Shown: one piece after another, positions 16,295 to 25,350 of the stretch | How positions within the stretch are numbered: position 1 is the stretch's first letter | Layout of the letters: every line of letters starts with the position of its first letter | NCBI RefSeq assembly: GCF_001940225.2 | Contig: NZ_CP135164.1 | Span: forward strand, 2,418,001 to 2,482,000 | Length of the DNA: 64,000 nucleotides | Direction: 5' to 3' | Source of the DNA: Roseburia sp. 499 | Lineage (GTDB): Bacteria > Bacillota > Clostridia > Lachnospirales > Lachnospiraceae | Program-made: the position numbers and the translations under genes | The notes under the pieces: generated by a model | Database searches by the model: none | The model's input: the letters and a program-made list of their open reading frames with translations, nothing else | Told to the model about the DNA's origin: nothing

Positions 16295-16798
16295 ATGGAT
16301 AATAGACATTCAATTGGAAGTAAAATTCAAAAATATAGAAAATTAAAAGATATGACACAGGACGAATTATCAAAACAGTCCGGTATTTATTTATCTACCA
16401 TAAAGAAATATGAAAGCGGTGAACGAAATCCAAAACCAGATCAGCTTCAAAAAATAGCAGAAGCTCTTGGCATTAGCGTAACTGTATTTCTTGATTACGA
16501 TATTAATACTGTTAGTGATGTTCTTTCTTTAGTTATGAAGCTTAACGAACAATCCCCATTGAAAATATCTGCTGATAAGGATAAAGATGGCAACTACATC
16601 CCCAGCAGCATACACATGACATTTGAAGATTCACAAATAAATGAAGCTATTTGTTCTTATCTAAATTGTAAACAACAGATGGATTTAATTGCCTATGAGG
16701 ATAATGATAAAGCTGTGATTGAACAGCAAAAAGAAATTTATGATGATAAGATTAACAGATTGCTCTTATTTAACGAATATATTAAAAAAATCCGCTAA
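16295..16798 (+). CDS. XRE-family repressor of the mobile element
   Basis: A 167-residue protein with an N-terminal XRE helix-turn-helix (residues 6-65: IGSKIQKYRKLKDMTQDELSK, then TIKKYESGERNPKPDQLQKI and ALGIS). The C-terminal 90 residues are acidic and helical without the Ser/Lys autoprotease signature of LexA/CI, so inactivation by self-cleavage is unlikely. GAGGTGATT precedes the ATG. It is divergent from the operon promoter at 16,188-16,216, whose spacer holds a putative operator, so it is the likely master repressor of element genes. A terminator follows. Confidence 0.88.
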   Translation: MDNRHSIGSKIQKYRKLKDMTQDELSKQSGIYLSTIKKYESGERNPKPDQLQKIAEALGISVTVFLDYDINTVSDVLSLVMKLNEQSPLKISADKDKDGNYIPSSIHMTFEDSQINEAICSYLNCKQQMDLIAYEDNDKAVIEQQKEIYDDKINRLLLFNEYIKKIR

Positions 16799-16812
16799 AT
16801 TGCGGATTTTTT
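16786..16812 (+). terminator. Terminator after the XRE repressor
   Basis: AAAAATCCGC pairs with GCGGATTTTT across a 6-base loop, overlapping the repressor stop codon. The A and T runs make it work in either direction. Confidence 0.8.
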
Positions 16813-16933
16813 CATTGCTAGGACTCTATATAATACTTCTCTTTACATATCCTGAGTAGTTTATTCCCTACTCAAATAGCTTTGGTAAATCGTTGGTAAA
16901 AATCTACTGTAACATCCCCAAAACACTGTAAAA

Positions 16934-16996
16934 TCAAGTATTTTTAATCAAGGTTAGTATATTGCCGTGGCAGATAAAAAGTACGCGTATACTCAT
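16934..16996 (-). pseudogene. 5' remnant of a low-molecular-weight protein tyrosine phosphatase gene, cut by the element end
   Basis: A short frame with a good GAAAGGAG site starts at 16996 and reads MSIRVLFICHGNI, which matches the conserved N-terminus of LMW protein tyrosine phosphatases up to the active-site loop C-x-G-N-x-C-R-S-P. After GNI (about 16,958-16,960) the sequence changes to LTLIKNT and stops, so the catalytic RSP and the rest are missing. The simplest reading is that the mobile element inserted here and this is its right attachment junction, with the 3' part of the gene left beyond the other end outside the window. Confidence 0.75.
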
Positions 16997-17200
16997 AAAA
17001 ACTCCTTTCAAAATGCGCTGTCCTGCTGCCATTTGCAGCGATTTGCGCGGTGTAAATTCTTCTTTATGTATCGGTCATTTCTGTACATAAAATGCAAAAC
17101 TTAGCAAAATATTTCAAGATGTGTACAGCAATCGTAGTAGAAACGGAGTAAAAAGTGGGTGGGATTACTACTCCTTCATACCAGTATACTTCTATACTAG
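16997..17200. other. Non-coding stretch between phosphatase remnant and IS element
   Basis: No independent gene is seen. Read leftward and joined to the sequence right of the IS element (one TAG copy removed), it stays open to a stop at 17064-17066, so part of it may be the 3' end of the gene broken by the IS (see 18494-18805). Confidence 0.45.
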
Positions 17201-17279
17201 TGTTAGCATCTAATTAGTACAAAATAAAATGAGATATTCCCTTGAAAATATTATATAATACCAAGAGGAGGTACTCATT

Positions 17280-17573
17280 ATGCCAAGAAAACAACACACT
17301 AAGCAGTTCAAGTTGGATGCTGTCAACTATCGTAAGGAACACCCTGATCTCACTCAGGCTGAATGTGCCAAGAATCTCGGAATAGGTGTTAGCACCTTAG
17401 CCAGGTGGGAAGCTCAATATAGAGACTCTGATGGCGACATCCCAGTTAGAGGATCCGGAAACTATGCCTCTGACGAAGAAAAGGAAATCGCTCGTCTGAA
17501 ACGGGAGCTTCGTGATGCTCAGGATGCGCTCGATGTGTTAAAAAAAGCCATCAGCATTCTGGGCAAAGACTGA
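17280..17573 (+). CDS. IS3-family OrfA (helix-turn-helix, leucine zipper)
   Basis: A 97-residue protein with an N-terminal helix-turn-helix (FKLDAVNYRKEHPDLTQAEC, then GVSTLARWEAQY) that recognises the IS ends, followed by a coiled coil (EEKEIARLKRELRDAQDALD). AGGAGG precedes the ATG. Near the end the run of seven A at 17540-17546 (A AAA AAA in the zero frame) is a typical slippage site; a -1 shift there enters the orfB frame, which is open from that point, giving the OrfAB transposase. Confidence 0.93.
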   Translation: MPRKQHTKQFKLDAVNYRKEHPDLTQAECAKNLGIGVSTLARWEAQYRDSDGDIPVRGSGNYASDEEKEIARLKRELRDAQDALDVLKKAISILGKD

Positions 17574-17650
17574 CAGAAGCTATCTATACAGAAGTTTCTG
17601 CAAAGGTAGAGGCATCTAAAGTTACTAAACGCCGCGTCTCTACTTCTGGA

Positions 17651-18475
17651 ATGCTGAAATTTTTAGGCGTGTCTCGTTCTGGATACAGAGCCTTTCTAAA
17701 CCGTAAGCTCTCTCCTACTCGACAGCGAAAAGAATCTGTCAAAAAGGAAATCCAGAAAATCTATGATGATTCTAAACAGAATTACGGCGCTCCTAAAATA
17801 ACACAGGAACTTCGCAAATCTGGCGAAACCATTGCAGAGCGTACTGTAGGTAAATATATGCGCGAAATGGGTATAAAAGCTCAATGGGTCAAGCCTTGGA
17901 CCACTACTACCAGAGACTCTGATTTTAGCAGTGAACTCCATAACATCCTGAATGAGCAGTTCAACCCTGAACGTCCTAACGCTGTCTGGTGCACCGATAT
18001 CACTTATATCTGGACACAGGATGGATTTGTCTATCTTAATTGCGTTATGGACTTATTTGCCAGAAAGATTATTGCATGGACGCTCTCTGACACTATGGAA
18101 GTATCTTCCGTAATTGAAACAATCAATAAAGCAAAGGCTGTTCGAAATACCGATTTGCCTTTGATTATACATTCAGACCGTGGCAGCCAGTATGTTTCTA
18201 ACGCATGGCGTGAAGCCACAGAAAATATGCAGCGTAGTTATTCTCACAAGGGCTACCCTTATGACAATGCCTGCATTGAATCCTTCCATTCCCTGATTAA
18301 AAGAGAATGGCTTAACAGATTTCATATTCGAAACTACAAGCATGCTTATTCGCTTGTCTTTGAATACATTGAAACCTTTTATAACACCGTCAGAATACAT
18401 AGTCACTGTGACTATGTGTCTCCTGATGAATTTGAAAAACTGTATGAGAGGGCGAAATTACTGCCGGCAGCTTAG
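17651..18475 (+). CDS. IS3-family OrfB (DDE transposase catalytic part)
   Basis: A 274-residue rve-type integrase domain. The catalytic triad is visible: D in WCTDITYI (about residue 115), D in IHSDRGSQY (about 175) and E in ACIESFHSLIKREW (about 211), with the IS3-type K/R after the Glu. The first 55 residues form the HTH_21-like region (KKEIQKIYDDSKQNYGAPKI). The frame is open upstream to the slippage site at 17540, so the working protein is most likely the OrfAB fusion. No damage is seen. Confidence 0.95.
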   Translation: MLKFLGVSRSGYRAFLNRKLSPTRQRKESVKKEIQKIYDDSKQNYGAPKITQELRKSGETIAERTVGKYMREMGIKAQWVKPWTTTTRDSDFSSELHNILNEQFNPERPNAVWCTDITYIWTQDGFVYLNCVMDLFARKIIAWTLSDTMEVSSVIETINKAKAVRNTDLPLIIHSDRGSQYVSNAWREATENMQRSYSHKGYPYDNACIESFHSLIKREWLNRFHIRNYKHAYSLVFEYIETFYNTVRIHSHCDYVSPDEFEKLYERAKLLPAA

Positions 18476-18493
18476 CTGGCAGAACTTCTCATT

Positions 18494-18805
18494 TTAATTT
18501 GTGCTAAATCTTGACATAGGACCATCCCATTCTTCATGACAAGTATCATTACATAGAATTCCATCTGCATTAACATAATCAGATCCCAAAACACCCGGAC
18601 TTCCATTTCGATTTTCTTTAAATTGTTGTAACATATTTGGCATTATAGCCATAAACCAACCATCTATATTCCACAAATCCTTATCGCAATATCCTTTTGT
18701 TATTCTCTGCCAACTATATTTTATATTTTCAAAAACAAAACGTGGTAATTTCCAAGGTTGTCTAATCCGCCATCGAAACTCCTTACTATCCCATACATTT
18801 TTCAT
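18494..18805 (-). pseudogene. Hypothetical gene interrupted by the IS3 element
   Basis: ATG at 18805 follows AAGGAG. The first 96 residues (MKNVWDSKEFRWRIRQPWKL, rich in Trp, Arg and Asn) are native; the last seven (MSRFSTN region) come from the IS right end, where an accidental stop occurs at 18494. Removing the IS and one TAG copy extends the frame with PSIEVYWYEGVV and about 37 further residues to a stop at 17064-17066, which supports interruption of a longer gene. No family is recognised. Its start overlaps the XRE gene by 20 bases, suggesting one operon. Confidence 0.7.
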
Positions 18806-19070
18806 ATGCGTATCTCCTTCTTATAAAAACAACAATATCCCCGTCAACGACGAGGATATCTTCAATACTTGTATGTAATACTTTGCTAAGAATTAGAAAA
18901 TTATCTATACTTGGAAGCGACCGTCCTGAAATCCACTTATATACAGCTTGTGGATTTTCAAATCCCATAGCCTCTTGGATATCTTTTACAGTATACCCAT
19001 TTTCTTTTAATAATTCTCGAATCCTATTCCCGGTTGCCTGTTGCTGGATAGATAAATATATAGGTTTCAA
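18786..19070 (-). CDS. Small XRE-family regulator
   Basis: TTG at 19070 is the likely start because AAGGAGG lies just upstream within a longer ATG frame (from 19091), giving 94 residues. It contains a helix-turn-helix: IRELLKENGYTVKDIQEAMG followed by NPQAVYKWISGRSLPSIDNF. The C-terminus is short (DILVVDGDIVVFIRRRYAYE). It sits in the degraded mobile region ahead of the IS-disrupted gene and probably controlled that unit. Confidence 0.8.
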   Translation of the reverse strand: MKPIYLSIQQQATGNRIRELLKENGYTVKDIQEAMGFENPQAVYKWISGRSLPSIDNFLILSKVLHTSIEDILVVDGDIVVFIRRRYAYEKCMG

Positions 19071-19115
19071 AATCGTCCCTCCTTTATTCATCGTCCATCC
19101 CGATACACGTCGATA

Positions 19116-19439
19116 TTATATCATATTTTCTCTTTCTTCACCAGAAAAATTCTCGTAAAATTCTTTACAAAAATTTTGATAACCAGAATGCCCTAACAAT
19201 ATCATTTTCTTTTTTAATTCCCCTAATGTTTCCAAGAACTTCTTTGCATCACATTTTTTTACTTTACAGAAAACAACTATAAAATCTGTATTGGATTTAT
19301 GTGCTTCCTTTTGGAACCATACCCTGACTCTATTTTTTATGAATAATGCGTCTGCAAGGTATTCTTTTGTATCAATAAAGCAAAAGTATTTGTATCTTAC
19401 TGACATTTTCTCTAGCGGAATATAATTGTTGTATTCCAT
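19116..19439 (-). CDS. Hypothetical protein
   Basis: ATG at 19439 is preferred over 19490 because GGAGG precedes it, giving 107 residues beginning MEYNNYIPLEKMSVRYKYF. The product is basic and mixed alpha/beta (DFIVVFCKVKKCDAKKFLET), without signal peptide or membrane helix. No family is recognised. It is part of the remnant mobile region between the integrase fragment and the XRE gene, on the same strand as both. Confidence 0.65.
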   Translation of the reverse strand: MEYNNYIPLEKMSVRYKYFCFIDTKEYLADALFIKNRVRVWFQKEAHKSNTDFIVVFCKVKKCDAKKFLETLGELKKKMILLGHSGYQNFCKEFYENFSGEERENMI

Positions 19440-19514
19440 TTCGTAGCCTCCATTTCCATAGTATATAACTAATTCTATGTTTCCATACACTATCTGTCAT
19501 TAAACTTCTAGTTT

Positions 19515-19541
19515 AAAACGCCCCAGCCTATGCCAGAGCGT
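19515..19541 (-). terminator. Possible terminator after the integrase remnant
   Basis: Read leftward, ACGCTCTGGC and GCTGGGGCGT can pair with G-T wobble across a 4-5 base loop, followed by TTTTAAAC. The pairing is imperfect and the T-run short. Confidence 0.45.
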
Positions 19542-19556
19542 CATCGTTCTTCTATA

Positions 19557-20237
19557 TTAAATTGCTTTAAATATCTTCTGCGACACCGTTTTCTCTCCCT
19601 GTGTCCGTTCTAGTTCCTTTCTGGCATTCTGCAGGTCCTCCAGCCGCTTCAATTCATCCTCCGCATCCTCAAGGCCCAGATGCGTATAGGTGTTAAGCGT
19701 AACCCCTATATCACTATGCCCCATAAGGTACTGCAGCGTCTTCGGGTTCATTCCGGATTTCGCCATATTGCTACAATACGTATGCCGGCAAATATGTGGC
19801 GTGATATTGGGCATCTGCACCCGATAAATATCGTTGTACCGCTTCACCATATGATTAAACCGATGTTCCCAGTGCATTGCCACCAGTGGCAGACCTTTGT
19901 CATCCACGAACAGGAAACCGGTATACCCATCCACCACCTTTTCTATCTTTGGTTTCTCCCGATCTTCAAGGATGGCCTGAAAGCATTTTACAACATCCTC
20001 TGTTATAGGAAGTTTTCTCGTTCCGGCAGAAGTCTTTGTCGGCTCAATCACTAAGGTCATATCGGATAACCTCTGAAGCTGATGATCTATATTCACAATC
20101 CTGTTTTCCAAATCAATATCCTTAATCGTAAGTCCGCAAAATTCTGAAATTCGCATACCAGTGTGAAAAAGTATGTATACCACTTCATAACATCCGGTCG
20201 CTCCGGCAACAACTGCATGAGTGCCACCTTTACGCAA
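19557..20237 (-). pseudogene. Tn916-type tyrosine recombinase, N-terminal domains missing
   Basis: The catalytic domain is intact: HTGMRISEFCGL (first Arg), PHICRHTYCSNMAKSG (His-x-x-Arg), GHSDIGVTLNTYTH (His and the nucleophile Tyr). These resemble Tn916 Int. However, the frame begins only about 27 residues before the first Arg; the usual 170-180 residues of SAM-like and arm-binding domains are absent, and the sequence upstream (20,093-20,305) reads in another frame without matching them. It is therefore probably an inactive remnant of an older integrated element, not the integrase of the element ending at about 16,960. Confidence 0.8.
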
Positions 20238-20504
20238 TCTGCCGGAGTCCCACTGACACTATTTCTGCTACCTACAGATTCCCTCTGCTTTAATTCCGTC
20301 ATCATTTGTCACTAATATTCTCATTTGCTTTCTCAACCACCTTAATCTAAATCACTAGACTATATTATAACATACGCCTGTATCTAGTAATTTTGGAAAT
20401 ACTCCAAACAAAAATTGCATTATATTCTTCCCCATGTTATACTTCTATCATTATTTCCCTTACTTTTTAACACAATCCCACTATTACAGAAAGGTTACAC
20501 AAAC

Positions 20505-21383
20505 ATGAACAATACGCTACTACATGAAACCAAAATTCACGGAACAATCGATTTTCCTTATATCGTATATCATGGGAAAATCCCAGATTTCATACATTCT
20601 TATCCTCTCCACTGGCATGATGAAGCAGAAATAATATATGTTACCAAAGGATGTGCCAAAATTACAGTTTGGTCCAATACATACCATGTGCAGGAAGGCG
20701 ACATTGTAATTCTAATGCCCCATGCAATTCACTCCATAGAACAGCTGGATTCCCATCATGCTGAATATTTCAATATTGTGTTTCATTTTTCCATTTTAGA
20801 AAAACCGGAAGAAAACAGCCGCTACGATAAATACCTGAAACCTTTCCTTACTCACGAAAAAAGCGTAAACTGTTATGAACCAAAGGGCACCAAACTGAAT
20901 ACCTGTTTAACACCATTGCTTCTTTCCTTAATTGAAAACAGAAGAAACAGTTATACAACCTGCGAATATCTTGTCAAATCCAACCTTTTTATGATTATGC
21001 ATTATCTCAACCAAGCTTGCATAAACACAGATAAAAACGAGGTTCTTTTACAAGAAAATTACCACAAACTAAAAACTGTTTTGTACCATGTACAAAACAG
21101 TTATGCTCAAAACATCACCATAAAACAGGCAGCTGCCTTATGTGGTTTTTCAGAGAGCCATTTTATGAAATTGTTCAAAGAACTAACCGGTATGAGTTTT
21201 ACCGCATATCTGGTTAATTACCGGCTAGAGCTTTCTGCAAAGCAATTAATTGAAACGGATCAGAAAATCATTGATATTGCCACCAATTGTGGTTTTAATA
21301 ACCACTCCTATTTTACAAGAGCTTTTCTAAGGAAATATAATCTTACACCTGCAAAATATAGACGTACATTTACATTATCTTAA
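20505..21383 (+). CDS. AraC-family transcriptional regulator with cupin sensor domain
   Basis: ATG at 20505 (MNNTLLHETK) is preferred over the upstream 20415 because AGAAAGG precedes it; the product has 292 residues. An AraC-type cupin covers about residues 20-100 (HWHDEAEIIYVTKGCAKITV, then GDIVILMPHAIHS). The two helix-turn-helix units are in the last 100 residues (ITIKQAAALCGFSESHFMKL and DIATNCGFNNHSYFTRAFLR). Such regulators sense a small molecule, often a sugar, and activate a nearby gene. No sugar-use genes lie beside it; it stands alone at the edge of the mobile region, so its target is unknown. Confidence 0.9.
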   Translation: MNNTLLHETKIHGTIDFPYIVYHGKIPDFIHSYPLHWHDEAEIIYVTKGCAKITVWSNTYHVQEGDIVILMPHAIHSIEQLDSHHAEYFNIVFHFSILEKPEENSRYDKYLKPFLTHEKSVNCYEPKGTKLNTCLTPLLLSLIENRRNSYTTCEYLVKSNLFMIMHYLNQACINTDKNEVLLQENYHKLKTVLYHVQNSYAQNITIKQAAALCGFSESHFMKLFKELTGMSFTAYLVNYRLELSAKQLIETDQKIIDIATNCGFNNHSYFTRAFLRKYNLTPAKYRRTFTLS

Positions 21384-21410
21384 GAAAAGCTCCAGCCTCT
21401 TTTTCAAATA

Positions 21411-23108
21411 TTATACCGTATACTGATCCACCAGATTACGCAAGGTTTCTGTTCCCTTGGAAAGTTCCGCAGACAAATCTGCTATTTCATCAAAATATCC
21501 CATCAGTCTGGTTACATTATTGCTAATTTCTGTGGTGTCTTCTGCTGACTGTCCACTTGCCTTTGACATCATATTCATGGTGTCTGCCATCATATTCATG
21601 GATGCAAGAATATCATTTGACGTATTGGCAATTCCGGTTGTCACCGTTTGGAATTTCTCAGCATCATTACTATATTGTTCCCCTGTTTTTACCGTCTCCT
21701 CATAGTCTTTTACGACTTCTTCTCTAATGAATGTATAAATTTCACTTAATGTCTGAACCAGCTCTTCCACAACTTTTAGAACATTTTCATTTACGGCACG
21801 AATTTCTACTACCGCCTTTGCAGAATCAGATGCAAGGCTCGTAATTTCCGAAGCAACAACAGCAAATCCCTTTCCTGCTTCACCGGCTCTTGCAGCTTCA
21901 ATAGAAGCGTTGAGAGCCAAAAGATTGGTCTGATCTGCAATGTCCATAATGGTATCAGTCAGTGTGTTTACCTTCTCAACATCCTTGGCCTTTTCAATAG
22001 CCTGATCCAATTTTTGTCTGGTGCTCTCGTTGATTTCTTTTGCTCGCTCTTGTGACTCTAAGGCAGAATTTCTTAACTGTTCCGCACGCGTTCTGATTTC
22101 ATTCGAGCGTTTTGCCTCTGTATTGGCATGTTCTGTCATCTGCTTGAGTCCTTCATTGATTTCAACATTCACAGCAGTCGTTTCTTCGACAGATGCCGCA
22201 TTTTCTTCCATATTACCGGAAATATTAGAAGCTCTCGTATTCATTTCACGAACAAGCGTAAGTCCCGTATCTATATTGTTTTTCGTCTGCTGCATACCCT
22301 CGAAAGTATTCTCTGAAATATCAATCACTTGGCGAATCAATACACGAAAAGATTCCTGCATTTTGTTAAAGTTCTCGGCTAAGGCTCCAATCTCATCTTT
22401 TCCGGTATAATCAATTTTCTGAGTCAAATCACCACTATTTTCTGCCATCAATTTTAACTTAGCAAGAATAAGACGGATTGGTCGAACCACAGTTTTCTTG
22501 AAAGTAGTCAATGTTACCAGGTACACAATTACTATAATAATGGTTGCAATTATTGTAAAACGCTGAATCTGCTGGCAACGCTCGGCCAGACTAATGGCAC
22601 TGGCATCAGCATCGGCAAGTGCCTGTTCCTTTAATGCATCTACAGCTTCATTAATATCTTGAGCCACTGTGTCAAACTCTCCCATCATGGCATTGCCACC
22701 TTCAGGGCCATCATCAATATAAGCCTGTGCCATTTTCTGACCTGTTTCATAATAGGGTTCAAACTTACTCTTGATATCATCAACCTCATCGGAATAATCC
22801 GGATCGAGTGCTACGAGTTTGTCTAAAATATCATATATCTCCTGAGCATGCGCAGCTGCTTCATCGAAACCATCATCAAACCCCTCCGCTGCTCTTGTTG
22901 CACTGATATCCGTCAACCATTGTTGTACCTGCACAACAGAAAGCTTTAGATTATCCGCCAGCATAACTGTCTCATATGAAACATCTTTCATATTATCAAC
23001 CCGATTAATGTTTTCATTCATAAAAAAGTACGATGAAACCATATACACACCAAACAGTAACCCCAATACCGATAGTGGCAGTACAATTTTTGCCTCGACA
23101 CTCTTCAT
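21411..23108 (-). CDS. Methyl-accepting chemotaxis protein
   Basis: A 565-residue chemoreceptor. TM1 lies at about residues 8-28 ([20 protein letters not shown]), followed by an about 150-residue extracellular four-helix-type sensor, TM2 at about 183-203 ([17 protein letters not shown]), HAMP and the long signalling coiled coil. The hairpin tip [21 protein letters not shown] that contacts CheA and CheW is present. There is no C-terminal CheR-tethering pentapeptide. It has its own consensus promoter (23,173-23,201). It lies far from the che operon at 54-62 kb but presumably signals through it. The ligand is not predictable. Confidence 0.93.
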   Translation of the reverse strand: MKSVEAKIVLPLSVLGLLFGVYMVSSYFFMNENINRVDNMKDVSYETVMLADNLKLSVVQVQQWLTDISATRAAEGFDDGFDEAAAHAQEIYDILDKLVALDPDYSDEVDDIKSKFEPYYETGQKMAQAYIDDGPEGGNAMMGEFDTVAQDINEAVDALKEQALADADASAISLAERCQQIQRFTIIATIIIVIVYLVTLTTFKKTVVRPIRLILAKLKLMAENSGDLTQKIDYTGKDEIGALAENFNKMQESFRVLIRQVIDISENTFEGMQQTKNNIDTGLTLVREMNTRASNISGNMEENAASVEETTAVNVEINEGLKQMTEHANTEAKRSNEIRTRAEQLRNSALESQERAKEINESTRQKLDQAIEKAKDVEKVNTLTDTIMDIADQTNLLALNASIEAARAGEAGKGFAVVASEITSLASDSAKAVVEIRAVNENVLKVVEELVQTLSEIYTFIREEVVKDYEETVKTGEQYSNDAEKFQTVTTGIANTSNDILASMNMMADTMNMMSKASGQSAEDTTEISNNVTRLMGYFDEIADLSAELSKGTETLRNLVDQYTV

Positions 23109-23172
23109 ATCCCTTACCTCCTAGTAAAATGATACCTTTTCCTTCGTTCCCAAACAAAATAGTTATATATAC

Positions 23173-23201
23173 ATTATAATCTCCCTATAGTACAGGGTCA
23201 A
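23173..23201 (-). promoter_or_regulatory. Promoter of the chemoreceptor gene
   Basis: Read leftward, TTGACC (23196-23201), 17 bp and TATAAT (23173-23178), about 65 bases upstream of the start at 23108, fits a sigma-70 promoter. Confidence 0.75.
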
Positions 23202-23222
23202 TATGAACAACATTTTTATTAT

Positions 23223-23251
23223 TTGCCATTTTTTTCATAATGTGTTAAAAT
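23223..23251 (+). promoter_or_regulatory. Promoter of the Bax inhibitor-1 family gene
   Basis: TTGCCA (23223-23228), 17 bp, TAAAAT (23246-23251), about 45 bases before the ATG at 23297. It is back to back with the chemoreceptor promoter. Confidence 0.65.
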
Positions 23252-23296
23252 TTTTCTCGTAGTTTTATATTATTTTTTTTACTGAAAGGAGTTATT

Positions 23297-24040
23297 ATGG
23301 AGTATAACAACCAAAACAATTACAACACAAACCCGTCATACAATTATGACAATGAGACTATTGCACCACAGCAGGCGCAGAATTTGAAAACACTCTTATG
23401 TGAAGAGGTCATTCTCAAATCTTTTTTATTTATGATAGGTGCATTATTAATTACAGCCTGTGCTGCACTGACGATTTCACCTTATATTGCAATTGAATTG
23501 CTTAGCGGCAACAATTTCTATATTCTCTTAATCGCAGAGTTTGGTATTGTACTGGCTTCTAACTGGGCATTGCGTAAGAACAATGCAATTTTAGCTGGTA
23601 TCCTTTTCACTGCTTATTCCTATTTGACCGGTGTTACACTTTCCATTATATTTATGGTCTACACTACTGCTTCTATTGTTGCAATTTTCTTAACAACAGC
23701 TGCAGTATTTGGTATCATGGCAGTATATGGACTTGTTACCAAAACAGATTTATCCAGCATTGGAAACATCTGCCTTATGGGATTGATCGGAATTATTATT
23801 ATCAGTTTTGTAAATCTCTTTATTTTACAGAGCACTATGCTTGATACCGCGATCAGCGCTATCGGCGTTTTAGTCTTCGTAGGCTTAACTGCTTATGATA
23901 CACAGAAAATCAAGAAAAACGTTGCCGCTTCTAATAGCCAGAACGTTACTTCTTTAGCTCTTTATGGTGCTTTTGAATTATATCTTGATTTTATCAATCT
24001 TTTCTTGAAACTGTTAAGTCTGTTTGGCAAGAGAAAATAA
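23297..24040 (+). CDS. Bax inhibitor-1 (BI-1/YetJ-like) membrane protein
   Basis: A 247-residue protein with an N-terminal Asn/Tyr/Gln-rich cytoplasmic tail (about 40 residues), then seven hydrophobic segments typical of the Bax inhibitor-1/TMBIM family. The family's conserved acidic end is visible in VGLTAYDTQKIKKN and ALYGAFELYLDFINLFLKLL. Homologues such as YetJ are pH-sensitive calcium leak channels. It is a single-gene unit with its own promoter and a bidirectional terminator. The unusual N-terminal tail of NNQNNYN type is low-complexity. Confidence 0.9.
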   Translation: MEYNNQNNYNTNPSYNYDNETIAPQQAQNLKTLLCEEVILKSFLFMIGALLITACAALTISPYIAIELLSGNNFYILLIAEFGIVLASNWALRKNNAILAGILFTAYSYLTGVTLSIIFMVYTTASIVAIFLTTAAVFGIMAVYGLVTKTDLSSIGNICLMGLIGIIIISFVNLFILQSTMLDTAISAIGVLVFVGLTAYDTQKIKKNVAASNSQNVTSLALYGAFELYLDFINLFLKLLSLFGKRK

Positions 24041-24060
24041 TATATTTTTACACGGAAAAA

Positions 24061-24098
24061 GAAGCCGGTTTCCTTCCTTTTGCGAAGGTTCCGGCTTC
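24061..24098. terminator. Bidirectional terminator between convergent genes
   Basis: GAAGCCGG and CCGGCTTC form a hairpin with an inner CCTTC/GAAGG stem, flanked by A-rich and T-rich tracts, between two convergent genes. Confidence 0.85.
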
Positions 24099-24104
24099 TA
24101 TCTT

Positions 24105-25337
24105 TTACAGCAAACACTCAATATATTTATCCATTCTTTGTCTCATCCGTTCATCTATCTTTTCCGGCATCATCTGCTGTTTTTGCATATATTCTACATG
24201 TACCGGGAAAAATCGTTCCAATTTTCTTATGTAATCTTTCGAAAAATACTCACTATTCGCAAGCGCTGCTGCCACAACCATAGTATAACAGTGTTGCTCC
24301 ATAAAAGATTTCAGTCCATCATTTATCGGCGTAAACTCGGCAAAAATCTTATGAGTATAATGAAGCAGATGATTTACCGCTTCCTCCAATGTTTCTTCTT
24401 CGGCACGTTTTCCCATCAGCGTCTGTGAACCAGACTTTTTATCCTCTTTCACGTCCTGCAAATCATCGGCAAGTTGTAGTAAAAAACCAAACTTTAAATA
24501 AAAGTCTATTTCCTCTTTTTTCATTCTTGGGACTGTAAAGAAATAGTCAATCAATACAGAGATACTTCCCTTATATACAGAGATACGAAGAATCGCTTCT
24601 TCCGATAACTTTTCTTTTCCCGACTGCTGGCGGATACTATTGCTTTGCGCTTCTAACATCAACAACAAAAGGTTCTGTATCTCTTTGCGTTTTTCCCCTT
24701 CATAACCGCTCAGAAGCTGTTCCAACAAACGACATGTCTTCTCCGGAATTCCTTTTTCCACCATCACCGGTCTATCGCAAAGCACATCCTGTATCATCTC
24801 ATTATAGGCCTTTTTCTCTTCCTCTGAATACTCCTTCTCATCAATATAATTGTCCGTGTACGGATAAAGAAGGCTATAGGAAAATATGTCTTCTTTGCAC
24901 TTCTGGGGCTGACCTTGCAAATCTGCAATTACTGCATAAATAAAATAATTCCGTAATGCCTGCCAGATATTTTCCAGAGAAATTTCAGAATCAAACCTGC
25001 GGGTCTGTCTTACGAATTCCTTCGTTTCCTCTTCAAAATCCTGAAATAGTTCTTGGCTCATGGATTTCCTTATTCCTAGAATCTGCTCCTTTTCCAAGAA
25101 CTCTTCCATCAGTACATCCACTTGCTTCTTCCACTCTGCTTGCTCGGACTCGTCTTCCGGGAATGCTTTTCCAATCTTCTTCCACCGTTTCCCCATTCCT
25201 TCCAGGAACACTTCGTTTTCTCGTTTCTGTTCCTCTTCTACTTCTGTCAAAAATTCCGGAAACGAAGTTGGAAGACTTTTCCACAGCCCCAATATCTCTT
25301 CAAAACATATTTCTTGAATTTCGCCCTTTGTAATCAC
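24105..25337 (-). CDS. Class 1 isoprenoid synthase-like protein
   Basis: A 410-residue, largely helical protein. Two aspartate-rich motifs typical of the trans-isoprenyl synthase fold are visible: YPYTDNYIDE at about residue 165 and LLQLADDLQDVKEDK at about 288. This arrangement suggests a class 1 prenyl-diphosphate enzyme or terpene synthase-like protein binding magnesium diphosphate, although the N-terminal 100 residues are atypical and strongly charged. The start is GTG at 25337 after GGGAG. It shares a strand with the following ABC-F gene and lies 13 bases after it. The substrate cannot be inferred. Confidence 0.7.
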   Translation of the reverse strand: MITKGEIQEICFEEILGLWKSLPTSFPEFLTEVEEEQKRENEVFLEGMGKRWKKIGKAFPEDESEQAEWKKQVDVLMEEFLEKEQILGIRKSMSQELFQDFEEETKEFVRQTRRFDSEISLENIWQALRNYFIYAVIADLQGQPQKCKEDIFSYSLLYPYTDNYIDEKEYSEEEKKAYNEMIQDVLCDRPVMVEKGIPEKTCRLLEQLLSGYEGEKRKEIQNLLLLMLEAQSNSIRQQSGKEKLSEEAILRISVYKGSISVLIDYFFTVPRMKKEEIDFYLKFGFLLQLADDLQDVKEDKKSGSQTLMGKRAEEETLEEAVNHLLHYTHKIFAEFTPINDGLKSFMEQHCYTMVVAAALANSEYFSKDYIRKLERFFPVHVEYMQKQQMMPEKIDERMRQRMDKYIECLL

Positions 25338-25350
25338 ATTTTCTCCCTTC

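Larger units (their letters stand above)
17201..18516 (+). mobile_element. IS3-family insertion sequence, 1,316 bp
   Basis: The element starts TGTTAGCAT at 17201 and its other end, read inward, starts TGTCAAGAT at 18516. A 21-bp subterminal inverted repeat is shared with 2 mismatches (TTAGTACAAAATAAAATGAG at 17214 against TTAGCACAAATTAAAATGAG on the other end). TAG occurs on both flanks (17198-17200 and 18517-18519) as a 3-bp target duplication. Inside are orfA and orfB joined by a frameshift site. The copy looks intact and possibly active. Confidence 0.92.

Noticed and set aside
16799..16933. Attachment-site repeat or further phosphatase sequence left of the junction
   Set aside because: No matching direct repeat is in this window and no reading frame resembles the missing phosphatase part; the other end is outside.
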